Origin: Nannocystis bainbridge
Lineage (GTDB): Bacteria > Myxococcota_A > Polyangia > Nannocystales > Nannocystaceae
NCBI RefSeq assembly: GCF_028368995.1
Contig: NZ_JAQNDL010000003.1
Coordinates: forward strand, 310,001-374,000
DNA: 64,000 bases
Reading direction: 5' to 3'
Shown here: positions 30,175 to 39,800 of the stretch, piece by piece
How the letters are laid out: each line of letters begins with the position of its first letter
Position numbering within the stretch: the stretch's first letter is position 1
The notes under the pieces: model-generated
What the model saw: the letters and a program-made list of their open reading frames with translations, nothing else
Databases searched by the model: none
Told to the model about the DNA's origin: nothing
Program-made: the position numbers and the translations under genes

Positions 30175-31523
30175 GCCGCGGTCGCCCGCGAGCGCGCCCG
30201 GCGAGCCGCGAGACGGCTCGCCGCGGCGCCTGAGTCCCGTCGCCGACGCGCCCCCGCGCGACGGCTCGCCGTCGAACCTCCGCACGCTGGCTCGCGCTAT
30301 GAGCGTGCCGCGTCGACCCGCGATACGGCTCGCGCGGGGCTGCCGATGCGCCCGGCGGGTTCCCCCGGCCCGCCTCGTCGAGCGGGCGGAGCAATCGCCG
30401 AGCGCCGCCGTGTGAGCCGCTCCACCGAGCCGACCTCCCGCCGGTCTCGAAAGAACATGTCTTGAAGGACCGAAACTTTCGGACATTTCCATATAGACAT
30501 GCCCTTTGGGACATATGCCGACGGCCCGTCGCCCAGGCCGCGTCGGCCCCACCGCGGGGACCCCGAAGCGAGGCGATCCCTCGGGCGGGACGGTCCGCGT
30601 CGAACGGACGAGCTCGAGGACGGGCGGCCGCTGCGCGGGAGCGGCCGCCCGTCGCCACCGAGGCCGGCCCCCGAGCGCGCGTCGACCTTGCTCCGGCGTA
30701 ACGCTCGTCTCTTCCCCTCAAAAAATGAAGCGAGCCGACGCGCGAGGCTGGCGCCGGCTGCCCGATCGCGGCGGAGAGGCGACCCGGCCGGCGCCGCGTA
30801 CGACGCTGATTTCGCCTCGCCCCGCCGTCGAAGCAACCGGCGCCCGCGACGCGCCCGGGCTCGACCGGGACCGATCTTCGCAGCGCTGGCGCCGGGCGCG
30901 GACTCGAGGCTGCCTCGCGCCGAGTTGCCGTGACTCGGCGTGCCCGTCCGCCGACGGCCCGCGATCTCCTGACGAAAAGGACACGTCGGATCGCGGCTCG
31001 CGTGCGACAGGGCCTGCGAGCGCTTCGCCTGCCACGCGACGGCCGACTCGAACAGCCGCCGATCCTGCGGACGTTCGCCCTCGGGCGTGCCGCCGCGACA
31101 GGCCCACAGCCCACGATCGCAGCGACCCGTGCCGGGCCGGGCGCGCCCTCGCGCGAGCGACCGGAGCCCGCGCGGGCCTGCGAGTCCTTGCGAGCGTCGC
31201 GAGCTGTCGTGCCGCCACGCTGACGAACGTGAAGGGAAGCTCTCGGGGCGAAGGCGATGCGCGGCGGCCCGCACGCACGAGCGCCCTCGTGCCTCGCGGC
31301 CTCGAACTGCGCCTCGGGGGCCGCTGTCCGACCGCTTCTTCTCCGGAGAGGGCCCGGCGCCTCGCTCGGCGGGCCGACGTCGCAACTCGGGCCGCCCGCA
31401 TACCACGCCGCCCGCGGCCACGTCTCGCGCGGCAGACCCCAGCGAGCGCCTCCGCCGCGAACTCGAGCGCGATGCCTGGCTCACGGTCCCCCCCCCCTTG
31501 CAAGGCCCCGCGTCGCTCGGCTA
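30175..31523. other. 1.35-kb gene-free region
   Basis: All frames remain open because of GC content, but the translations are Arg/Ala/Pro-rich in every frame and match nothing, so I do not call a gene. It includes a hairpin at 30201-30221, three or more units of the 14-bp family at 30454-30519 and a run of ten C at 31488-31497. Confidence 0.5.
30454..30519. repeat. cluster of three 14-bp repeat units
   Basis: ATGTCTTGAAGGAC at 30456, then ATTTCCATATAGAC and ATGCCCTTTGGGAC head to tail in 14-bp register between 30484 and 30511. Confidence 0.7.
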
Positions 31524-31919
31524 ATGGGACCCCAGGTGACCCGGAGCGAGACCGAGGGGATCTGCGTCGAGGTGAAGACGCGCTACGTCGGCGGGCGTGC
31601 CTTGCCCGAGGGCGCACGCTTCGTCTTCGCTTACACAATCCGGATCTCCAACACCGGCGATGCGCCCGCCCAGCTGTGCCGCCGTCACTGGTTCATCACC
31701 GACGCGCACGGCGACGTGCGCGAGGTCGAGGGCGAGGGCGTGGTCGGCTCGCAGCCGCTGCTGCACCCCGGCGAGTCGTTCGAGTACACCAGCGGCTGCG
31801 TGCTCGAGACGCCCCACGGCGCCATGCACGGCAGCTACACCATGTTCCGCCCCAGCGGCGCCTGCTTCGAGGCGCTGGTCGACGCGTTCGTCCTGGCCGA
31901 CCCGCAGGCCATTGTCTGA
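31524..31919 (+). CDS. apaG: ApaG-domain protein (DUF525)
   Basis: 131 residues from ATG 31524. The sequence ICVEVKTRYVGGRALPEGAR, then FVFAYTIRISNTGDAPAQLC, RRHWFITDAHGDVREVEGEG, VVGSQPLLHPGESFEYTSGC and GAMHGSYTM is the full ApaG pattern (Y.IrI.N.g...vqLl.RhW.ItD..G....V.G.GVVG.qP.L.PGe.f.YtSg..l.tp.G.M.G.Y). Length is normal. ApaG is a small beta-sandwich protein linked to Co2+ resistance and to Ap4A metabolism in enterobacteria; its exact role elsewhere is not settled. A 14-bp repeat pair (31917-31953) begins at the stop codon. Confidence 0.92.
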   Translation: MGPQVTRSETEGICVEVKTRYVGGRALPEGARFVFAYTIRISNTGDAPAQLCRRHWFITDAHGDVREVEGEGVVGSQPLLHPGESFEYTSGCVLETPHGAMHGSYTMFRPSGACFEALVDAFVLADPQAIV

Positions 31920-31953
31920 AGGGACATGTCCTCGGGGCCATGGCCCGAGAGAC
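31917..31953. repeat. two 14-bp repeat units overlapping a stop codon
   Basis: ATGTCCTCGGGGCC and ATGGCCCGAGAGAC in tandem register, preceded by GAAGGGAC that overlaps the apaG TGA. Confidence 0.65.
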
Positions 31954-32030
31954 AGCAGCTTGAGCCTGTCGCCGAGCTCGCGTCCCTGACGACGCGGACG
32001 CCTGCGGCCGGGACGTGATAGCGTCGCCGC

Positions 32031-32825
32031 GTGCGCCTCCATGCCCTCGCCGTCGCCGCGTTGCGGGGCCACGTCGAGCGGTTCCTCCGCGCCCACGGCG
32101 TCGACCCCGGGCAGCCGCGCGAGGACGCCGAGCTCGACACCTTCACCCTCGTGAGCATGCTGCTGGCCGCGCTGGGCCACGTCCGCGCCGCCTACCCGTG
32201 GCCCGCAGGCGCGCCCGGGCCCGACCCGCCGGGCCTCCTGCCGGCCGTCGCCGCCGCCCTGCCCGCCTACCACGCGCCGCTCACCGCCGACGCCTGCGTC
32301 GAGGCCCTGCGGCGGGTCCTCGGCTTCGCCGTCGACGCCGGCCCGTGCCAGCGACGCGCCGCCCCGCCGGCCGTCTATCCCTACATGTCCTTCGAGACAG
32401 ATGACTCCCTGCGCGCCGCCGACCTCGCCGACCGCGTGCTCGGCGTCGTCACCGACGACGGCTGGCTCGCCGAGCCCGCGCGCCGTGACATCGTCCTCGC
32501 CGCCGCCCTGCCCGCCAACGCCGAGCCGACCCGCTTCGAAGCGCTGGACCGCGAGCGCGCCAGCGCCCTGGCCGCCCACCTCCTCCCGGGGACCGACCGC
32601 CACGCCGCCGCCGCCGCGTTCGTCCGGCTGTTCGGCGACGCCACCCTCTGCTTCGGCCTGCACGACCAGGGCAGCGAACGACCCGACCCCTTCGCCCACG
32701 GCCACGCGTGGAGCCGCTACGACGCCCACGGCTACGGCAGCTGGGGCCGCACCCTCGTGCTCGCCGTCACCGACGGCCTCCGCGTCGCCTACCTCGACGC
32801 CCTGTGGGACGTCACCAGCGAGTGA
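32031..32825 (+). CDS. protein of unknown function
   Basis: 264 residues from GTG 32031, with TAGCGT 6 nt upstream and no Shine-Dalgarno site. The product is Ala/Leu/Arg/Asp-rich and probably all helical in the first 170 residues. It ends with a beta-like segment (RYDAHGYGSWGRTLVLAVTD, then GLRVAYLDALWDVTSE). No signal peptide, membrane segment or recognised motif is visible. A repeat unit (32383-32400) encodes PYMSFETDD in the middle. I cannot assign a family. It is convergent with the hydrolase gene, with a five-unit repeat array in the gap. Confidence 0.6.
   Translation: MRLHALAVAALRGHVERFLRAHGVDPGQPREDAELDTFTLVSMLLAALGHVRAAYPWPAGAPGPDPPGLLPAVAAALPAYHAPLTADACVEALRRVLGFAVDAGPCQRRAAPPAVYPYMSFETDDSLRAADLADRVLGVVTDDGWLAEPARRDIVLAAALPANAEPTRFEALDRERASALAAHLLPGTDRHAAAAAFVRLFGDATLCFGLHDQGSERPDPFAHGHAWSRYDAHGYGSWGRTLVLAVTDGLRVAYLDALWDVTSE
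32383..32400. repeat. 14-bp repeat unit inside a coding sequence
   Basis: ACATGTCCTTCGAGACAG, within the unknown gene at 32031-32825. Confidence 0.55.
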
Positions 32826-32866
32826 CCCGGGACATCGAGCCCGCGTCCCCGGTCGCCTCGCAGCGC

Positions 32867-32953
32867 GACATCCGAGGGGCATGTCTCTGAGAACATGCCC
32901 CGGAGCACATGCCCGAAAGGACATGTCCTCGAGAGCATGCCCGCGGGGACAGC
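32867..32953. repeat. five-unit tandem array of the 14-bp repeat
   Basis: Exact 14-bp period from 32881: ATGTCTCTGAGAAC, ATGCCCCGGAGCAC, ATGCCCGAAAGGAC, ATGTCCTCGAGAGC, ATGCCCGCGGGGAC, ending at 32950. A degenerate unit precedes it. It fills the gap between two convergent genes. Confidence 0.85.
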
Positions 32954-32954
32954 C

Positions 32955-33731
32955 TCAGCCGAGCCCGGCCAGGAACGCCGACACCACCGCCGCCGTCTCG
33001 TCGGGCCGCTCGACCTGCACGTAGTGCCCCGCCCCGCGGAGCACGGCCAGGCGCGCGCCTGCGATCCGGTCGACGATCGTCTGGCGCAGGAACGGCGGTG
33101 GCATGAACGGATCGTCGGTCGCCACCACCAGCGTGCGGGCCGTGATCGCCCCCAGGCGATCGGCGAAGCTCAGCCCCGACCACGACTCGAAGCCCTCGGC
33201 GATGCACTTCGAAGGGATCGTCTCTCCGGCCGCCAGCAGCCGCTCGCGCGCGCTGTCCGACAGGTTCGTGCACGCCATCCCGAGGATCGTCGCCTTCGCC
33301 TCGCGGTTGTCGGCCCCGCGGAACAGCCCCGCCGCGTCGGGCGGGAACGGGATGCCCGACGCCGGCACCGGGCACAGCAGCACCTGCCCTTGCACCCGCT
33401 TCGGCTCCGCCGCCGCGATCCACTGCGCGATCGCCCCGCCCATGCTGTGGCCGATCAGCACGAATGACCTGTCCCCGAGGACATCCATCAGCTCGGTGAT
33501 GTCGGCCGCGTAGCGCTCGACCGTGTAGCCCGCCTCGGGCCGGCCGGACTCGCCGGCGCCGCGCAGGTCGGGGATCACGAGCCGGAAGCCCGCCAGGTCG
33601 AGCCGCTCGGCCAGCTCGTCGTAGACCGCGCTGGAGACCATCCAGCCGTGGATCGCCAGGACCGTCCGCGGGCCCTCGCCGAGCACGCGGTAGGCGATCT
33701 GGACCTTGTCGCTCGTCGTCATCGTCGGCAT
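32955..33731 (-). CDS. alpha/beta hydrolase
   Basis: 258 residues from ATG 33731, with TATCAT 8 nt upstream. It shows the alpha/beta hydrolase order: TVLAIHGWMVSSAVYDELAE (oxyanion HG), LVIPDLRGAGESGRPEAGYT, FVLIGHSMGGAIAQWIAAAE with nucleophile Ser96, TLVVATDDPFMPP with the probable acid, and LRGAGHYVQVERPDETA with the catalytic His. All triad positions are filled, so it should be active as an esterase, lactonase or similar; the substrate is not predictable. The GDRSFVL segment just before the nucleophile is encoded by a 14-bp repeat unit (33468-33485). Confidence 0.9.
   Translation of the reverse strand: MPTMTTSDKVQIAYRVLGEGPRTVLAIHGWMVSSAVYDELAERLDLAGFRLVIPDLRGAGESGRPEAGYTVERYAADITELMDVLGDRSFVLIGHSMGGAIAQWIAAAEPKRVQGQVLLCPVPASGIPFPPDAAGLFRGADNREAKATILGMACTNLSDSARERLLAAGETIPSKCIAEGFESWSGLSFADRLGAITARTLVVATDDPFMPPPFLRQTIVDRIAGARLAVLRGAGHYVQVERPDETAAVVSAFLAGLG
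33468..33485. repeat. 14-bp repeat unit inside the hydrolase gene
   Basis: CCTGTCCCCGAGGACATC, coding for the DVLGDRS region two strands before the nucleophile elbow. Confidence 0.6.
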
Positions 33732-33795
33732 AGGCGGCGATGATAAGCCGAACCGTCGCGGCCCGACACCGCGGCAGATGGGGGCGTGAAACGGC

Positions 33796-33829
33796 CGGAG
33801 GCGAGGGCCCGGGTGGGACCTCGCCTCCG
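33796..33829 (-). terminator. candidate terminator of the giant TPR gene
   Basis: CGGAGGCGAGG pairs perfectly with CCTCGCCTCCG (11 bp, 12-nt loop), 19 bp after the stop of the TPR gene. On the minus strand the stem is followed by GCCGTTTCACG. Confidence 0.5.
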
Positions 33830-33848
33830 CCGCCGCGTCACTGCCGCG

Positions 33849-36800
33849 CTACAGTTCGCCGATCTGGCGCAGGAAGTCGGTCGCCTCGGTGCAGTTCGGG
33901 TCCTCCATCAGCGCCTTGCGGCCCCACAGCACCGCCTTCTGGCGGTCGCCGCGCCGCTCGGCGATGTAGCCCTGGCGCAGGTAGGCCACCGCCCGGCTCA
34001 TCGGCGCCGCCTCCATCAGCGCGATGCTGCGGAGCACGCGGATGGCGAGGTCGTAGTCCTCCATCTGCTCGGCCAGCGTCGCCAGGGCGACCGCCACGTC
34101 GCCGTTGTTGCGGTCGGTGTTGTGGGCCTCCTTGAGCCAGTGCAGCTCCTGCTCGAAGTTCTCCTGGGCCCCGGCGACCATCGCCTTGCGGTACTGCATG
34201 GCGCACAGCTCGGGCGAGCGGCGGCCCCTCATCGCCTCGATCGCCGCGTCGAGGATGGTGTTGGCCTCGTCGAACTGCTCGGCCGCGGCGTAGGCCTCGA
34301 CCAGCAGCAAGTTGACCGCCTGATCGGCCGGGCGCAGCTTGAGCGCCCGCTTGAGCGCCTCGACGGCCGCCTCCGCGTCCTCGTCGAGCAGCAGCTCGCC
34401 GGCCTGGCGCAGCGTGACGAAGCGGGTCCCCTCGTCGGTGATCACGTCGGCCTCGGCGATCAGCAGCCGCGCGAGCGCCGGGTAGTTCTCGGTCTCCTCG
34501 AGGATCTGCTTCAGCCGCGCGCGCACGGCCTCGTTCTTCGGCTGGGCCTTGTGGGCCACCTCGAGCCCGGCCTGGGCGTCGTGCGGCCGGCCGACCTGCT
34601 CGCAGGCGTCGACCAACTGCATCGCCGCCTTGATCTGCTCCGCGCCGGTCTCGGCGGCCACCAGCCGGGTCGCCGTCTCGATCACGCTCTCCCACCGGCC
34701 CGCCGCGACGTCCATCACCGTCAGCTGGCGCAGCGCCTCGGTGTCGCCGGGCGCGTGCTCGAGCCACCCCGACAGCGCGTGGCGGGCCTGGTCGTCGGCG
34801 CCCTCCTTGCGCAGGACGTCGGCCAGCCGCAGCGTCGCGCTGCGCTCGCCCTCGCTGTCGTTGCGCTTGGCGGCCGCGCTGCGCCAGCGCTCGAGCCCGT
34901 CGATCAGATCGGGGATGAGCTCGGCGCCGACCAGGCCGTACGCCTCCTCGAGGTCGGCGGAGGCCCGGGCCTCGTCGCCGATGATCATGCGCAGCTCGGC
35001 GCGGCGGCGCAGGAACTCGACCTGCACGTCCTGCTCGAGCGGGCGCCAGTCGATCGCCTTCGTCAGCTCCTCGACCGCGCTGACGTGCTCGCCGGTGTCG
35101 CACAGGCGGGCGATGAACTCGCGCAGCAGGTCGTTGTCGTTGGGGTCGAGGGCGGCCGCGGTGCGCAGCACCTCGGCCGACTTGCCGGCGTCCATCAGCT
35201 GATCGGCGTAGATCGTCGAGGCCTCGCGCAGCAGCCCGACCGCCTGCGTCGGGTCGACCGAGCGGTCGGCCGACCCGACCAGCAGCTCGGCCAGGCGCTC
35301 GAACTCGCCGCGCTCGCGGTACCACGCCTCGAGCCGCTCGCGCAGCGCCTCGCTGTCGGGCGCGGCCTTGTAGCCGGCCTCGAGCACGCGGGTGGTCGCC
35401 TCGCGCTCGCCGAGCTTGTCGTACTGACCGGCCAGGTCGAGCGCCAGGCGGACCGCCGCCTCGCCGGTCTCGATCGCCAGCAGCCGCTCGCCGATCTCGG
35501 CCCGCTCGCGCGGGTCCGCCTCGCCCTCGGTCAGGCTCAGCATCGCCTCGATCAGCGCCCGGCTCTGCGGCGCGAAGTCGAGGGCGGTGCGGTAGACCGC
35601 CAGCGCCTCGTCGGGCTGGGTCTTGCGCAGCAGGTCGCCGAGCCGCAGCGAGGCCGCGATCACGCCCTCGCTGTCGCCCGCGCCCTGGGCCGTCAAGATC
35701 TGCTGGTTGAGCAGGTCGACCAACTCGGCGTCGAAGCCGGTCTTCTCGAACACCTCGGCCAGCAGCGCCTCGGCCTGCTTGTGGCCCGGCTCCTCCATCA
35801 GCACGTCCTTCAGCAGGCGCACCACTTCTTGCTCGTGGCCGCCGGCCTGCAGCAGCGCGTCGACCAGGTCGAGGCGCAGCTGGTTGCGCTCGCCGACCTC
35901 GGCGAGGCTCGGCAGCGTCGACTCGACCAGCTGCTGCAGCCGCGCCGGGTCACCGGCCTTGCGGTACACCGCCATCAGCGGGCCCCACACGGCCTTGTCG
36001 CTCGCGTCCTGCAGCAGCAGGTCCTCGTAGACCTCGGCGGCCAGCGGCAGCTGCTCGGTCTGCGCCGCCGCGAGCCCGGCGATCTCGCGCTGGAGCTCGA
36101 AGGTCCGCGCCAGCTGCCAGTTGGCGGCCGACTCGCGCAGGAAATCGACGGCGCCGCGCAGGTCACCCGCGGCCTTGCGGCGCTCGGCCAGGGTCAAGTA
36201 GGTCTCGGCGATCGCCTGGCCGCTGCCCTCGCGCTCGCCCACCAGCTCGATGCGTCGCACCAGCAGCTTCTCCGAGCGCTCGCTCTCGCCGAGCTCGAGC
36301 GCCAGGTTCGACGCCTCGTCGGCGACCTTGGGATCGACGCCCTCGACGTTGACCTTCTGCTCGAGGTACGCGAGCAGCCCCTGGCGGTCGCCGAGCTTGC
36401 GCACGATCTGCTCGTAGAGCTCGCCGAGCTCCTTGTGATCCGGCGCCGCCGCGAGCGCGCGGCGCAGCACCGGCTCGGCCAGGTCGAGGCGCGGCTCGGT
36501 CTGCAGCGCGCGCCGCATCGCCGCGACGCCGGCGTCACGCGACTCGGGCGCGGCCAGCTGCAGCTCGGCCAGGCCGAACGCCGCGCGGGCGCGGACCTCC
36601 GGCGTGGTCGCGTCGTCGGGGGCGCCGGCGATCCGCTCGAGCAGCTCGACCTGACGCGCCGAATCACCGCGAGCCGCGGCGATCCGCGACAGCCCCAGCC
36701 ACGCGTCGACGACCCGCTCACCGCTGGCCTCGACGCGCCCGTACAGCTCGGTCGCGCGGGCCTGGTCGGCGAACTCGCGCTCGACGATGTCGGCGGCGCG

Positions 36801-39800
36801 CAGCAGCAGGTCGGCCTGCAGCTTCGCGTCTTGCTTGCGGCGCGCGCGGTCGACCAGCCCGATCACCGCTTCGACGTAGCTCGCGCCGTGACCGAGGCGC
36901 GTCGCCAGCTCGGCCGCAGCCTGCTGCAGCGTCGCCGAAGCGGGGTCCTGCTGCAGCGCCTCGAACCGCAGGCCCAGCGCCTCCTCGGCCTGGCCGGTGG
37001 CCTCGAGCGCGTCGGCCAGGTCGCCGAGCACGCTGCCGCGGGCCGCCGGGTCCTGGGCCGCGGCCAGGCGCGAGCGCAGCACCCGGACCAGCAGCGATTG
37101 GTCGCCGCGGCTGCGCAGCGCGCGTTGCAGCTTGCGGGCCTCGCGGTCGTCCTGCAGCGCCGCCTCGATCGCCGAGCCGAGCAGCTCCTGCGCCAGGTCG
37201 GCCTGCCCGCGGCCCTCGGCCAGGCGGCTCAGCTCGTACTGCGCTTCAGCGATGCCGATCAGGCCCTCGTCGCCGTCGACCCCGCGGCGGCGCGCGGCCA
37301 GCAGCAGCGCGCGGTAGCTGCGTTCGGCGCGCGCGAGGTCACCTGTATCTCGGGACAGCTCGGCCAGCAGCTGCAGGCTCGCCACGTCGCCGACGTCGAT
37401 CGCCGTCGCCAGCTCGAGCTGGGCCACCGCCGCCTTGGTGTCGCCCAGCGCGCGCGCGACCTGGGCCAGCTTGTAGTGCACGCGCGCCCGCTCCGGCGGC
37501 CGGCGGCGCCCGAAGTCGGCCAGCAGCCGCTCCAGCACCCCCTGCGCGTCAGCCCAGCGCTCGCCCGAGACCAGCGCGTCGGCCAGGTAGGCCAGCACGC
37601 CGCGGTCGTCGGGCACGAGCGCGTGCAGGCGCTCGAGCACCGGGATCGCGCGATCGAGCTCGCCGAGGCGGTCGCGCACGATCGCCGCCGCCTCGTAGAG
37701 GAACGCCAGCACCTGCTCGCGATCCTCGGTGTGCTCGGCCGCGACTTGCAGCAGCGACGCCAGCGGCTCCCAGTCGCCCGCCTCGCGCTCGAGCTGGATC
37801 AGCAGGTCGCGCGTGCGCGCCTCGGCCGGGTGGTCGGCGACCGCCCGCGTCAGCACCTCGATCGCCTTGACGTTGCGCCCGGCCCCGAGCAGCGCGCTCG
37901 CCAGCCCGAGCACGATGTCGGTCCGCTCCGATCCTTCGGGCGTGCGGACCAGCCGCTCCGTCAGCCACGGCACCGCCTCGGCCGGCTCGCCGCGCGCCAC
38001 GTACAGCCGCGCCAGCGCGTCGAGGTTGTGGAAGTTCGGCGTCAGCGAAGCGGCGCGCCGGTGGCTCGACAGCGCCACCGCGACGTCGCCGATCCTGCGC
38101 TCGGCCAGCTCGGCCAGCTGCGTCCACAGCCGGACCGCGCGCGGCTTGTCGTCGACCTGCTCGAGCCGGGCCGCGTGCTCGCCGAGGAAGCTCGCCAGCT
38201 CGTCGGGGCTGGCCTTGTCGGCCAGGATCTCCGTCAACGCCGCCAGCGACGGGTCGTGGCTCGGATCGTCCTGCAGGTTCGACCGCAGCGCCTCGACTCG
38301 CCCGCCGCGCTGCTCGATCACCCCGACCAGCCGCGCGATCTCCAGCCGCAGCTCGAGCCGGCGCGCCGCGTCTGGCTCCTTGGCCAGCTCGTGCTTGCGC
38401 AGCGTCAGCAGCTCGGGGAACCGCTCCTCCGCCTGCAGCAGCGGCCCGAGCAGGCGCAGCACCTCGAGGTCGTCCGGGGCCGAGGCCAGCGCTGTCTCGT
38501 ACAGCCCGATCGCCCGCTGGCGATCGCCGAGCTCGGTGAAGATCGCGGCTGACCTCACGCGCATGTCCTGAGCGACAGGTTGCGCGAAGGGCAAGGTCGA
38601 GACCTTGGCCAGCAGCTCGGCCGCGGCCTTGCGGTCGCCGTCCTGCTCGGACAGCTGCGCCAGCTTCTGCGCCGCCCAGCCGACGCTGGCCTCGTTGCTG
38701 CGCTTGCCGGTGGCCGCCACCCCGCGGCTCCACAGCGCGGTCGCGCGGGCCAGAAGGCGCCGGAGGATGTCGCGGGTGATGTCGGTGCCGCCGAGCAGCC
38801 CGAGCGCCAGCTCCGACGCCTCGTACAGCGGATCGAAGTCCGTCTCGCTCAGCCCGTCGAGCGCCAGCAGCGTGTCGATCAGCGCCGGCTCGGGCGCCGC
38901 GCGCTGCAACTCGGCCAGCGTCTGCAGCCGCTCGCGGTGGCCCGGCTGGGCCGCCACCGAGCGCAGCAACGCCTCGCGCGCCGCGGCCTCGTCGCCGCGC
39001 TGCTCGCGGTGCCACTGGGCCACGCGGGCGGCCACGAACGCGTAGAGCTCCGGCGTCAGCGAGCTGCTGGCCGCGTTGGCGGCGGCCTCGAGCGCCAGCG
39101 TCAGCCGCTCCCAGCCGGCGTGCTCGGCCGCGAGGCCCTCGACCAGCGCGAACGTGGCGTCGTCGATCTTCTGGTCGCCGACGATCTGCCCGAGCAGCGC
39201 GTGCGCGGCGGCCGAGAAGTCGTCCACCGCCGCCGCGCTGCGGATCGCCCCGCGGACCGCCTCGGCGTCGCTGCGGGTCGCCGACAGCACCGCCTGGTAG
39301 GCCGCCAGCGCCCGCGCGGCGTCGTTCAGCTTGTGCTCCGCCAGCCGCGCCTCCGCCAGCCGCAGCTCGGTCGCGCGGTGCGGCTCGCCGGCGATCGTCA
39401 CCCCGGCCGCCTTGTGCAGCGCCTCGGCCGCGGGCCCGAAATCACCTGTCTCTTCGGACAGACGCAGAAGATCGCGCTCGATCGAGCGGTCGGCCGGCGC
39501 CAGCGGGAACGCCCGGGCCAGCGCCGCCACGGCGGCCGCTTTGTCGCCGGTGTGCGCCTCGTGCAGGCGGGCCGTCTCGCGCAGGATGTCGACCTGCTTG
39601 ATCGGATCGCCTTCGGCCCCCGCCAGGCGGGCGTCGACGATCGCCGCCAGCTCGCTCCACTCGCCGCGGCCGCGGTACAGCTTGCCGAGCACCTCGACCG
39701 CGCTGCTGCGCGCCTCGGTCTCGAGCGTCGCCAGCAGGCCCTCGCGCGCGCCCGCGTGGGCCGGGTCGGCCGTCAGCGCGGTGTCGTAGCAGGCCACCGC

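Noticed and set aside
30506..31963. Long plus-strand frame of about 485 codons across the gene-free region
   Set aside because: Not in the apaG frame; reads Arg/Pro/Ala-rich throughout and covers repeat units. No recognisable protein.
33786..38552. 4.8-kb open frame on the plus strand opposite the giant TPR gene
   Set aside because: The translation is Arg/Gln/Leu/Asp-rich without any domain, and the opposite strand encodes clear TPRs. Open only because of GC-rich codons on the other strand.
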